From Deltaproteobacteria bacterium (GTDB lineage Bacteria > Desulfobacterota > JADFXK01), in contig JADFYA010000044.1 of the NCBI GenBank assembly GCA_015233285.1, positions 1 to 14,859 of the forward strand: a stretch of DNA of 14,859 nucleotides, in the 5' to 3' direction. The notes under the pieces are model-generated. The model worked only from the letters and a program-made list of their open reading frames with translations. It was not told where the DNA came from and did no database searches. The translations under genes were made by a program, and so were the position numbers. Positions 6,367-12,599 of this stretch are shown here, one piece after another. Numbering within the stretch: the first letter of the stretch is position 1; every line of letters starts with the position of its first letter.

Positions 6367-7185
6367 ATGAAAGATCAAAATGAATTAATTCCCATTCAGA
6401 CCCGGAAAATCAGCATCAACGGAATTGATTTGCCGGTGGTCGAGTACAAAGGCCAGCGAGTAATTACCTTCCGGCAAATTGACTTAGTCCACCAGCGGCC
6501 AGAAGGAACTGCCTACAGAAACTTCAAAGCGAACCGAGAACGGTTTGTTGAAGGTCGGCACTATGAGAAAATAACACAGAAGGAATTTCTTACCGAGTCA
6601 ATAGCGGGGGACGAAATTCGTCCTTCGCTCTGGGAGTCGTTCGGGTTCGGCTTGAACGTCACAGAGGGCATTATCATCTACGAGCGTGGCTACCTTCTCC
6701 TGGTTAAATCTTTTGGCGATGATTTGGCCTGGGAAATTCAGGAGCGGATCATTGATGGTTATTTCCGGGCGCAGGAGCTTCAGCAACCAGCTTCCACCAT
6801 TGACGCCCTGGTTCAGAGCCTTCAGGCTACCCTTTTGTCGCTCCAAGAGATAAAGCGGTTGGAGCAGCGCCAGGCGGCTCAGGATGAACAGTTATTGACT
6901 CACGACACCCAGCTGAAGAGAGTTGAGGCCAAGGTTGACGGTGACAGCGCCAACACTGATTTCTTTTTAGTCCGGGGTTTCTGTAAGCTTCATGGAATCA
7001 GGGATGACGAAGCCGAAGCGGCCCGGCGGGGTAAGCGGGCGGCCAGTTTGTCAAAATCGCTGGGGTTCATGATTGGGAAGGTTAAGGATCAGCGTCACGG
7101 GTCGGTAAATACTATTCACGAAGATGTCTTGCGGCAGGTCTTTTCTGATTCTTTGGGGCAAACGGCGTCGGTGGCGGCGGCCTAA
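6367..7185 (+). CDS. ORF6N-domain antirepressor-like protein
   Basis: This 272-residue protein has an N-terminal ORF6N (KilA-N-related) DNA-binding domain at about residues 10-135, with LPVVEYKGQRVITFRQIDLVHQRPEGTAYRNFKANRERFVEGRHY and NVTEGIIIYERGYLLLVKSFGDDLAWEIQERIIDGYFRAQ. A coiled coil follows (about 143-192). The C-terminal domain (about 198-260) has FFLVRGFCKLHGI...KRAASLSKSLGFMIGKVKDQRHGSVNTIHEDVLRQVF, a pattern common in phage antirepressors. Such proteins inactivate phage repressors or bind DNA during induction. AAGGAG (6353-6358) sits 8 nt before the ATG. The gene follows the small terminase on the same strand and ends at a convergent terminator. In a satellite it could act on a helper repressor or switch on the element; that role is inferred. 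Confidence 0.85.
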   Translation: MKDQNELIPIQTRKISINGIDLPVVEYKGQRVITFRQIDLVHQRPEGTAYRNFKANRERFVEGRHYEKITQKEFLTESIAGDEIRPSLWESFGFGLNVTEGIIIYERGYLLLVKSFGDDLAWEIQERIIDGYFRAQELQQPASTIDALVQSLQATLLSLQEIKRLEQRQAAQDEQLLTHDTQLKRVEAKVDGDSANTDFFLVRGFCKLHGIRDDEAEAARRGKRAASLSKSLGFMIGKVKDQRHGSVNTIHEDVLRQVFSDSLGQTASVAAA

Positions 7186-7227
7186 ATCGACACAGTGTGA
7201 GGCGCTGGCCACGGACGGCTGGTATCC

Positions 7228-7277
7228 CCCTTAATAAAGGAAAGAAAGTAGATTAAACATTCTCTTTCTTTATTCAG
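7228..7277. terminator. Bidirectional terminator between convergent genes
   Basis: An AATAAAGGAAAGAAAG arm (about 7233-7248) pairs imperfectly with CTTTCTTTATT (7264-7274). It lies between the end of the plus-strand ORF6N gene and the end of the minus-strand ParB-like gene, whose TAA stop at 7270-7272 is inside the right arm. A/T runs flank both sides, so it can stop transcription from both directions. Confidence 0.5.
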
Positions 7278-7701
7278 ATGAGTGACCGGGCGCCGGGGAT
7301 GCCGGTACGAATTTCGTCCCGAGATGGAGTCCGGCCATGGCGTAGTTGGCGGCCTCCGACTTGAAGTCGGCTTTGGTGTACTTCCCGTTCTTGGCCAGTT
7401 TCGTCACCAGAGTAAGTTGCTGGTCAGAGGTCAGGTGGATGATCTCACGAAGAAGACGTTCGTTAAAAATGGTGAACCCATTATTCACCATGGTGAATAT
7501 TTCGTTCACCGCCTCTTCGTTCGTGTTTGTCGAAAATTGACTGGTTGTGGTGAACACGATTTGCCAGGCTTCTGGGCTAATTTTTTGCAGACTGTCGTAT
7601 TTTTTAACTAGTTCTTTCGACCATCCGCTACCGAGTTCATCTGCTACTTCTTGTTGGCTCTTGCCATCGGCTCTCATTTTTTTATTGACCGGACAAATCA
7701 T
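7270..7701 (-). CDS. ParB-type helix-turn-helix protein lacking the ParB nuclease domain
   Basis: This 143-residue protein carries, near its N-terminus, MRADGKSQQEVADELGSGWSKELVKKYDSLQKISPEAW (residues 9-46), the HTH pattern found in the middle of ParB/KorB-like proteins. The rest (RLLREIIHLTSDQQLTLVTKLAKNGKYTKADFKSEAANY) matches the helical tail seen in long ParB-like relatives. The usual N-terminal ParB domain with its CTP/nuclease motif is absent, so this is either a natural stand-alone DNA-binding protein or an N-terminally truncated one. Its ATG overlaps the TGA of the upstream two-CW gene (ATGA), with no ribosome binding site of its own, which points to translational coupling. A regulatory or partition-related role is plausible. 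Confidence 0.7.
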   Translation of the reverse strand: MICPVNKKMRADGKSQQEVADELGSGWSKELVKKYDSLQKISPEAWQIVFTTTSQFSTNTNEEAVNEIFTMVNNGFTIFNERLLREIIHLTSDQQLTLVTKLAKNGKYTKADFKSEAANYAMAGLHLGTKFVPASPAPGHSSE

Positions 7702-7919
7702 TTTTTAGGGCGGTCGTAATGAGCGCTCGCATAAAAATCACACTTCATACAATTTACGAGTTTGATAGCGTATGTCCCTTGAACCTTCCCCCCGCACAAT
7801 GTCCCAGCCACACGGGCACAGCATTTCCCGTTATCAGGATAGGCCGGACAAATTCCAAGCTCTATAGCTTTGATGCCACCGGCTTCACGTCCACATTTTT
7901 TGAATTCCCAACAGTTCAT
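7698..7919 (-). CDS. Two-CW domain cysteine-rich small protein
   Basis: This 73-residue protein begins MNCWEFKKCGREAGG and continues with CPAYPDNGKCCARVAGTLCGGKVQGTYA...NCMKCDFY. That is the pattern of the small two-CW proteins known mainly from deltaproteobacteria and their relatives. Its nine cysteines suggest metal binding or redox chemistry; the biochemical role is not established. The start at 7919 was chosen over an upstream in-frame start because AAGGAG lies 7 nt before it on the minus strand and the family begins MNCWEF. It overlaps the following ParB-like HTH gene by 4 nt (ATGA), so the two form an operon. In other genomes such genes are usually chromosomal, so its place here is unusual. 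Confidence 0.85.
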   Translation of the reverse strand: MNCWEFKKCGREAGGIKAIELGICPAYPDNGKCCARVAGTLCGGKVQGTYAIKLVNCMKCDFYASAHYDRPKK

Positions 7920-8147
7920 CTTCCCGCTCCTTAATTCTATTAGATACATCGGTTAAGGTTGGTTTCAGGTCCCAACCTATACTTGAAATAGATGAGTCAG
8001 TCAACGGGAAAGATTGTGGAGGAATAAACTTTTTTGAACGACACCCAGAGCCGGGACATCCTGGCCTTTTCCTTTTTATTGAGTCGATGGCCTGGCCAGG
8101 GTTTTTCCGAAACTTATGAAAAAGTCTTGGGGCGGTGGCTGGTGTCA
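7920..8147. other. Leader and promoter side of the minus-strand two-CW operon; no gene seen
   Basis: Both strands have short open frames here, but none has a ribosome binding site or a recognisable protein. The stretch must contain the promoter of the minus-strand two-CW/ParB-HTH operon. I could not pick a clear -35/-10 pair. Confidence 0.4.
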
Positions 8148-8268
8148 CCCTACGTTACGGCAGGTCGAGCCGGTAGCATTTCTGTAACCTTACGTTACAG
8201 AATTCGGACGGCATTACTGTACGTTTACCGGGCAGAATTCAGCGCCGTGGGTAAGTGTACGTTTACCC
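8148..8268. promoter_or_regulatory. Cluster of four TACGTT(A/T)AC operator-like repeats
   Basis: TACGTTAC occurs at 8151 and 8191, and TACGTTTACC at 8220 and 8258. Two copies lie in dyads: CTGTAAC (8182-8188) against GTTACAG (8194-8200), and GGGTAA (8249-8254) against TTACCC (8263-8268). The cluster sits between the minus-strand operon and the plus-strand gene at 8469, where a shared regulator would control divergent promoters. Confidence 0.65.
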
Positions 8269-8370
8269 TACACCATCACACAACCTGTGTTCATCACCCT
8301 TGGAACTAAACCAAACCGACACCGGGACACCATCCCTGACCTTCTCTTTCTTTTATCCGGCCAAAAGTCA

Positions 8371-8399
8371 TTGACATCAAGGATGATGCAAAATTATCC
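8371..8399 (+). promoter_or_regulatory. Candidate promoter for the 8469 gene, overlapped by a repeat unit
   Basis: A perfect TTGACA (8371-8376) is followed at 15-17 bp by AT-rich -10-like sequence (AATTAT 8392-8397 or TTATCC 8394-8399). The -35 box is the first six bases of a 21-bp repeat unit that recurs inside the gene, so a protein binding the repeat would block it. The -10 assignment is weak. Confidence 0.4.
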
Positions 8400-9036
8400 G
8401 CTTGATCTTTTTATTCTTTGATGGTAAAATTAATGCAACCATCAAACATACCATCAAGGGGGCACGACATGGACATCGAGAAGGAAGGAAGAGAGCAGGA
8501 TAATCAGGACATCAAGGAAAAAGAAAAAGAACGGTTCAATAAGTGGCTGGGACAGAAGTTGGGGCCGGATGGGCGGCGGGTGACGCTACTATTGACCGGT
8601 GAGGATGCCCGGTTGTGGGATAGCTTGAAACAAGAAAGCGAGTCCAACAATGATTTAATCCGGCGGTTGCTCAGAACTGCGGCTAATGATCCGGGTGGGG
8701 ATGTTCAATTTGAGTTGAAGCACATGGTGACCGAAGTGTTGGCCGGGGTCACTGAGATTAGGGCCGGGATTCAATCGGTGGCTGGCAAGCTTGATGCTGG
8801 TATTGATGCAAGACAACAGACGGGCTTTGATGCTTGTGTTGATGCAATAGATAGTCTTGCTGCATATGATAATATTGATGCTAATATTGGTGCAACAGTC
8901 GACACACCTCTTGATGTCAAGCTTGATGCAGAAAGGGACGATGATACAAAGAGCCTTGCTGTCGCTGACAGTCGTATTTTTGATGGCAAATTTCATGCAA
9001 CAAAAGATACCGGCTTTGACATCAAGCGTGATGCAA
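8371..9036 (+). repeat. Eight copies of a 21-bp repeat, two upstream and six inside the 8469-9461 gene
   Basis: The consensus is TTGATG(N6)TTGATGCAA, itself two half-sites 12 bp apart. Units begin at 8371, 8418, 8791, 8827, 8875, 8911, 8980 and 9016. In the coding copies, starts are 36 bp apart within pairs (8791/8827, 8875/8911, 8980/9016), and the first four are all in one 12-bp register. The copies at 8371 and 9016 differ at only 2 of 21 positions. The copy at 8418 lies before the chosen start codon and in a different frame from the coding copies, so the repetition is at DNA level and not just protein level. Partial inverted copies (CCATCAA at 8439 and 8451) follow the second unit. Confidence 0.8.
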
Positions 9037-9461
9037 TAGTCTACGAACCGGAAACCCAGGAAGCTTCCTCCGCCCAGCCCGAACCATTTGAACCGACAGA
9101 GCCACAAGAGCCGAGTGAACCGATAGCCATAGAGACACCGGCCACCGATGACACCACCCAGGGCGCGGACGAATCACAAGAACCTACTGAACAGCCGACG
9201 CCACCGGTTGCCGAGATAGACGACACCCGGACCCTGGCCGAGATCAAGGCCCGGCTGACCACCAAAGAATCCCGCAAGCAAGTTATGGCCGACGCATTGT
9301 TGCCCTTGATAGCCTCTTGGGCGGCCAAGGGTGTACCTCAAACCGAGATCGCCAAGAGATTGAACGATGCCGGAATCCCGACAGCCCACAAAGGCGGCAC
9401 ATGGAACCAGTCAACTGTGTCCGGGTTGTTGACGAGAGCCAAAAAGGCAGGGTCTAAATAA
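8469..9461 (+). CDS. DNA-binding protein with ribbon-helix-helix-like N-terminus, internal repeats and C-terminal HTH
   Basis: This 330-residue protein has a charged start (1-30) and then RRVTLLLTGEDARLWDSLKQESESNNDLIRRLLRTAA (36-72), which looks like a CopG/ribbon-helix-helix fold. Next are a helix (81-106) and a central region (108-190) with six hDxxhDA motifs (h = hydrophobic), starting at residues 108, 120, 136, 148, 171 and 183. A Pro/Glu/Thr-rich linker (about 193-245) leads to a C-terminal domain with GVPQTEIAKRLNDAGIPTAHKGGTWNQSTVSGLL, a pattern shared with recombinase-type HTH tails. ATG 8469 was chosen because AAGGGGG lies 6-7 nt upstream; earlier in-frame starts lack a site. Repeats inside the gene and at its promoter suggest that the protein binds its own coding sequence, as lambda O binds the origin inside gene O. 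The precise function is unknown. Confidence 0.75.
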   Translation: MDIEKEGREQDNQDIKEKEKERFNKWLGQKLGPDGRRVTLLLTGEDARLWDSLKQESESNNDLIRRLLRTAANDPGGDVQFELKHMVTEVLAGVTEIRAGIQSVAGKLDAGIDARQQTGFDACVDAIDSLAAYDNIDANIGATVDTPLDVKLDAERDDDTKSLAVADSRIFDGKFHATKDTGFDIKRDAIVYEPETQEASSAQPEPFEPTEPQEPSEPIAIETPATDDTTQGADESQEPTEQPTPPVAEIDDTRTLAEIKARLTTKESRKQVMADALLPLIASWAAKGVPQTEIAKRLNDAGIPTAHKGGTWNQSTVSGLLTRAKKAGSK

Positions 9462-9479
9462 AGGAAGGGGTGTCAGCCG

Positions 9480-9608
9480 ATGAACCTGAAGACTACGCCC
9501 ATAGCCGACTTTGTTGGTCTGGCCCGAGCTTGCCGGGAGGAGCTAATCACCCGGCTAACGGATCTGGCCAACAAGCCGACGGACGACCATGGTCCGGCAT
9601 GGGATTGA
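9480..9608 (+). CDS. Small hypothetical protein (42 residues)
   Basis: A 42-residue frame begins 18 nt after the stop of the preceding gene, with AAGGAAGGGG at 9461-9470, 9 nt before its ATG. The product, beginning MNLKTTPIADFVGLARAC, continues as a likely amphipathic helix (REELITRLTDLANK) and a short acidic tail ending WD. No family was recognised. Its position and ribosome binding site suggest that it is translated from the same mRNA as the repeat-bearing DNA-binding protein. A chance frame cannot be excluded at this length. Confidence 0.45.
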   Translation: MNLKTTPIADFVGLARACREELITRLTDLANKPTDDHGPAWD

Positions 9609-9676
9609 ACACAGGGGTGAGGACCGAACGCACAGGGGGGCAGAGACGAAGAGGAGGTGGAGACAATTCGGCTGGC

Positions 9677-10084
9677 TTAACCATGATTATATAAGGAAAA
9701 ATCTCGATCAATCCATACGACATAAAAGACTTGTTGATCTCGGTAGCCGACCATTGGAGCTTTACCGTGAAACCGAAAAGCAATAAAGGAACGATCTTTA
9801 ATGGAATTTGGAATTCCGGCGTTAATACTCGTCCTCTCGATTTTCTCATAGCCCAAGCCATGTTTGTCGGCTTGTCTGAGTTGCACCCACGTCAATTGAC
9901 TCAGTCTGTATAATGTGTCGGCAAAGGAAGCCTTTTCCGCTCTTTCACATTTAGACAAGCAATAATCGCCACCCAAAAGAGAAAGAGAGAAGATTGGTTT
10001 CTTCAAATCAGGAGGAGTATCGTCTGCATCGTGTACGCGGTACCTCTTGATACCCAGTTTAGGCTTGTTAATTTTCTTATTCAT
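9677..10084 (-). CDS. Probable toxin of a Panacea-type toxin-antitoxin pair
   Basis: This 135-residue protein is encoded directly after, and overlapping, a Panacea-domain antitoxin. The N-terminal part is basic. The middle (LYRLSQLTWVQLRQADKHGLGYEKI) looks helical. The C-terminal segment FIAFRFHGKAPMVGYRDQQVFYVVWIDRDFSLYNHG resembles the final strands of RelE/ParE-like folds, in which an Arg/Gly-Tyr segment and a terminal Tyr/His are common. If so, it would act on ribosome-bound mRNA or another translation target; the actual target cannot be read from the sequence. The start ATG lies inside the last codons of the antitoxin gene (8-nt overlap) with only a weak ribosome binding site, so translation is probably coupled to the antitoxin. 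Confidence 0.7.
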   Translation of the reverse strand: MNKKINKPKLGIKRYRVHDADDTPPDLKKPIFSLSLLGGDYCLSKCERAEKASFADTLYRLSQLTWVQLRQADKHGLGYEKIERTSINAGIPNSIKDRSFIAFRFHGKAPMVGYRDQQVFYVVWIDRDFSLYNHG

Positions 10085-10511
10085 CGTTTAACTGCGTTTT
10101 GAAGTATTTTTTCATTGATTCATAGGTGACTATCCCACCTTTAGCGTTAATCCAGGGTGGTTCAACGTGGGTCAGATTCCTCAGCTTCCAAGCCGAAAAT
10201 TGACCGAAAGTGGAATAAACCTCATTTAGATGTTCAGTTGTTTGTTGATCATAAATGGAGAAATCGAGTCCTTCGGGCGTCGGGATATCTCCAGCGCCGT
10301 ATTGCTTATAGGCGTGATACAATTCAGGGACTACCGGACCATGCGTCCAAGCTTCTATTGGTTCACAAAATAATGGATCGTCGAATAGAGCCAGGTGAAA
10401 ACCCTGGGCGTAATAGACGAGTTTCTGAATTTTGAGATTAGAAATTAAATCCCCGGCTTCTTCGTCCTTTAAAGCCAAAAAATAATTGGCCACATCATAG
10501 CAAGTGAGCAT
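10077..10511 (-). CDS. Panacea (DUF4065, SocA/GepA-like) antitoxin
   Basis: This 144-residue protein has the hallmark Panacea pattern: MLTCYDVANYFLAL, LKIQKLVYYAQGFHLAL (26-42), EPIEAWTHGPVVPELYHAYKQYG (50-72), and a helical tail ending HVEPPWINAKGGIVTYESMKKYF. Panacea domains neutralise many unrelated toxins encoded beside them, by direct binding. The ATG at 10511 was chosen because AAGGAG lies 6 nt upstream and the family starts at this point; a longer frame back to 10619 has no such site and looks like leader sequence. It is the first gene of a two-gene operon with a well-formed promoter. The pair may stabilise the element or act as an anti-phage abortive system. Confidence 0.88.
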   Translation of the reverse strand: MLTCYDVANYFLALKDEEAGDLISNLKIQKLVYYAQGFHLALFDDPLFCEPIEAWTHGPVVPELYHAYKQYGAGDIPTPEGLDFSIYDQQTTEHLNEVYSTFGQFSAWKLRNLTHVEPPWINAKGGIVTYESMKKYFKTQLNDE

Positions 10512-10544
10512 GGCGGTCTCCTTTTTGGTGATTACCTCAAAGAA

Positions 10545-10573
10545 ATTATAAATCATTATTGATAGAAGCACAA
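10545..10573 (-). promoter_or_regulatory. Promoter of the Panacea toxin-antitoxin operon
   Basis: On the minus strand, TTGTGC (10568-10573) and a perfect TATAAT (10545-10550) are separated by exactly 17 bp. The -10 box ends about 34 bp before the antitoxin ATG, a normal leader length for a sigma70 promoter. Confidence 0.65.
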
Positions 10574-10678
10574 GCCCAAAAGGAAACAGAAAGCATTTAT
10601 GGGAACAAAGAGACAACAATAGTAAACAGGATCAAAAAAACGTGCGGCGCAATTTTGAGCCGACCAAATTGAAGGTGT

Positions 10679-10692
10679 CCCCAATTTTGGGG
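10679..10692. other. Short perfect dyad (CCCCAA-TT-TTGGGG)
   Basis: A 6-bp perfect inverted repeat with a 2-bp centre lies between the antitoxin promoter and the decayed ParB-like fragments. CAATTTTG-like words recur just upstream (10650, 10668). It could be an operator or the end of a lost insertion sequence; no matching distant end was found. Confidence 0.3.
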
Positions 10693-10739
10693 AGTCAGAT
10701 TAATGATGCCCGTAGAGATCCGCACGAAAGAGATGACTT

Positions 10740-11081
10740 CCTTCTTTTATCTGGATCATCAAGAACATCTTCGGCCAGCGCAACGTCTCCGACTACCAGC
10801 GCGGTGTCATGGCTCTGAGGCTGGAGAAGAAGATAGCCGAGAAGGCGAAAAGGAACCAACAGGCCGGTGGTGGGGACCAGAAGAGTACGGAGGCAAAATC
10901 GGGTTCACCGAATTCGGTGGAAGCGGTCAAACCCATCGACACCCAGAAAGAAGTAGCTGCTATAGCTGGTATAGGTCATGACACTCTCTCAAAAGTCAAG
11001 CGTATCGAGTCCACTGGCACGCCGGAGCTTAACCAGGCGATCCAGGATGCGGAAGAACCAGAACTCCCGCCGCAACCTTGA
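10740..11081 (+). pseudogene. ParB-like DNA-binding fragment I (broken at both ends)
   Basis: From about 10746 the frame reads FIWIIKNIFGQRNVSDYQRGVMALRLEKKIAEKAKRNQQ, then IDTQKEVAAIAGIGHDTLSKVKRIESTGTPELNQAIQDAEE. This is the central HTH part of plasmid/phage ParB-like proteins, normally preceded by a ParB domain and followed by a longer tail. Here a TGA (10734-10736) stands just upstream in frame, no ribosome binding site or start fits, and the sequence changes character after AEE before the stop at 11079-11081. It looks like a truncated relic. A short protein from the ATG at 10809 could still be made but would lack the first conserved helix. Confidence 0.65.
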
Positions 11082-11290
11082 CACCTCCCAGCGGGCAATG
11101 CTGGCCGTGGACGACGAAGCCGACTACGCTGTGGTGGCGAAGGAAAGGCAGGGAACACGAACCGACCTGGAAGAAAACATTGTGGCAAATTTGCCACCAA
11201 GTGAAGACACCGGCAAAGCTCGTGAACACGCAGCCCGAGACTGGAACGTCAGCGCCCGGAGCGTACAGGATGCAAAGGCGGTGATCGGGT
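11047..11290 (+). pseudogene. ParB-like DNA-binding fragment II, in another frame
   Basis: In the frame shifted by +1 from fragment I, the sequence reads KNQNSRRNLDTSQRAML, then AKERQGTRTDLEENIVANLPP, then AREHAARDWNVSARSVQDAKAVIG. This is again the central region of a ParB-like protein (RR[HN]L-TSQRA and an HTH with VS-RSVQDAK), but of a different subtype from fragment I. Its beginning overlaps the end of fragment I within about 30 bp, as though two related genes had recombined. After about 11290 the family pattern stops, although the frame stays open to 11409. No start signal is visible. Probably non-functional. Confidence 0.6.
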
Positions 11291-11553
11291 CAAAGGCTAC
11301 GAATCAGAAGCGGACCATTTGCTGTACGCCACCACAGGTGTTGACAGCCGTTTCACTGGCCGATAGAGCATTACCCTGGCCATTGAGTCGGACGCCCGAC
11401 ATAGCGTGAACATTGGGCAATCTCAACGCCTTGAACTATGTTGACGAAATAGATTTCATTGACATGCCACCTCAATTCATAACATAATAACTTAAAATGC
11501 TAATTTAAGATAAATATATCAAATATTCCTTTCTAAATAAGGAAAAAATCAAG
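11291..11553. other. Gap before the Cys-HTH gene; no gene seen apart from a promoter
   Basis: The first 120 bp are leftover open frame without family resemblance. From about 11450 the sequence becomes AT-rich and carries the promoter listed separately. Nothing else was recognised. Confidence 0.4.
11459..11488 (+). promoter_or_regulatory. Sigma70-type promoter for the 11554 gene
   Basis: TTGACA (11459-11464) and CATAAT (11483-11488) are 18 bp apart. The predicted start of transcription lies near 11495, giving a leader of about 60 nt to the ATG at 11554. Confidence 0.6.
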
Positions 11554-12114
11554 ATGCAAGATATGTCAGATTTGAAGTTGACTTGTTCTCGGTGTTTTGC
11601 TTTTGATTTTGATAATTCAGGCAAGTTTGGCCGTGGAACCTGCCTGGTGTTCACCCGGCCCACATCCCGGCGACACGATGAATGGCCAAAGGTCACAGCG
11701 ATAGACGCACCCTGCGAGTCATTCAAACCTGGTGACGGAACCAGGCCAAGAGTCTTGACCCTGGCCAACTACCCAGCGTCAGCTATTGAGACATGCAAGC
11801 CGGGTCCGGAACCGGAAAAGAAAATCAGCGTCAGTCAGTTTTTGGTGTCTTTGGATTCCCAGGCCAAGCCCAATAAAAAACCGCCGGACGGACCCCAGCC
11901 TACGGCGCCCACGGCATTGTCAGTGACTCAGGCCGCTAAAAGCTTGGGCGTTACAGCGGCGACGCTAACATATCACATTGGCAAAGCCCACTTGAAGGTC
12001 AAACAGACAGGTCACGGCCCGGTGATCTACCCGGCGGACCTTGACGAGTTCGTTCGGCGCTGGCGGCGGAATCGGCGGCAACACGTTTTTGAACCCACGG
12101 CCCAGGGGGGATGA
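11554..12114 (+). CDS. Cys-rich, helix-turn-helix regulatory protein
   Basis: This 186-residue protein has an N-terminal cysteine-containing segment: CSRCFAFDF (residues 11-19), GTCLVF (28-33) and DAPCESF (about 51-57). The spacing suits a small zinc- or iron-binding fold. A Pro-rich linker (about 80-122) leads to a C-terminal winged HTH, ALSVTQAAKSLGVTAATLTYHIGKAHLKV...GHGPVIYPADLDEFVRRWRRNRR, similar in type to the AlpA-like and small-terminase HTHs of this element. It is probably a DNA-binding regulator; metal or redox sensing by the cysteines is only a guess. AAGGA lies 10 nt before the ATG, and a second in-frame ATG is at 11563. A promoter (11459-11488) and a following hairpin frame it as a single-gene unit. 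Confidence 0.75.
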   Translation: MQDMSDLKLTCSRCFAFDFDNSGKFGRGTCLVFTRPTSRRHDEWPKVTAIDAPCESFKPGDGTRPRVLTLANYPASAIETCKPGPEPEKKISVSQFLVSLDSQAKPNKKPPDGPQPTAPTALSVTQAAKSLGVTAATLTYHIGKAHLKVKQTGHGPVIYPADLDEFVRRWRRNRRQHVFEPTAQGG

Positions 12115-12137
12115 TAGACCGGCCCAACTTTGGACCG

Positions 12138-12181
12138 GGGTAAAAAAAAGGGGGGGTCGGCAGAAGCTACCCTTTCTTTTA
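12138..12181 (+). terminator. Terminator after the Cys-HTH gene
   Basis: An A-rich/GGG arm (12142-12152) pairs with CCCTTTCTTTT (12170-12180), with one C-A mismatch and a loop of about 17. A competing pairing GGGTA (12138-12142) with TACCC (12168-12172) is also possible. The right arm ends in TTTTATTC. It starts about 25 bp after the stop of the 11554 gene. Confidence 0.5.
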
Positions 12182-12186
12182 TTCAG

Positions 12187-12599
12187 ACGTTCACAGAAGA
12201 CTGGTTGAGCGGCCCCACGAGATGAAAAATGACAACCACCTAGCTAGATAAAGAAAAAAGATTCTATCCCCGCACCAGGTATTCCAAGGGCGACCGATTA
12301 TTACAGGTGGTGGGGTGACCGGTAGACGGTTGCCGACAGCTTATTTCTTCTTCTATCCTGCAGGCCCCGGCCCCGGAATAAATCTTGACATCCTCCCCCA
12401 CCTGTGTAAATCTGGTGCCCTCTATAATTAAACTTCAATACCGGCTTGTCACCCGTTAGTGGCTATTTCTATTTCCAGAAAAATTTGACCGGCGTTTTGA
12501 TGAGTGTGCCCTTGCGGTGACGCATGGGCGGGTTGTTTGATTGACAGCCTTAGGTAACACTCGTTGAACCGCCGGTCTCGTTTTGTGGAGGAGAAAAAA
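12187..12599. other. Non-coding gap before the paired small acidic genes
   Basis: No gene was recognised on either strand. A perfect TATAAT at 12423-12428 has only weak sequence at the -35 position. TTGACA words occur at 12385 and 12541 but without good -10 partners at 16-18 bp. Ribosome binding site GGAGGAG (12587-12593) closes the gap. Confidence 0.4.

Noticed and set aside
8034..8309. 91-residue plus-strand frame across the operator cluster
   Set aside because: It contains the four operator repeats and has no ribosome binding site or family resemblance.
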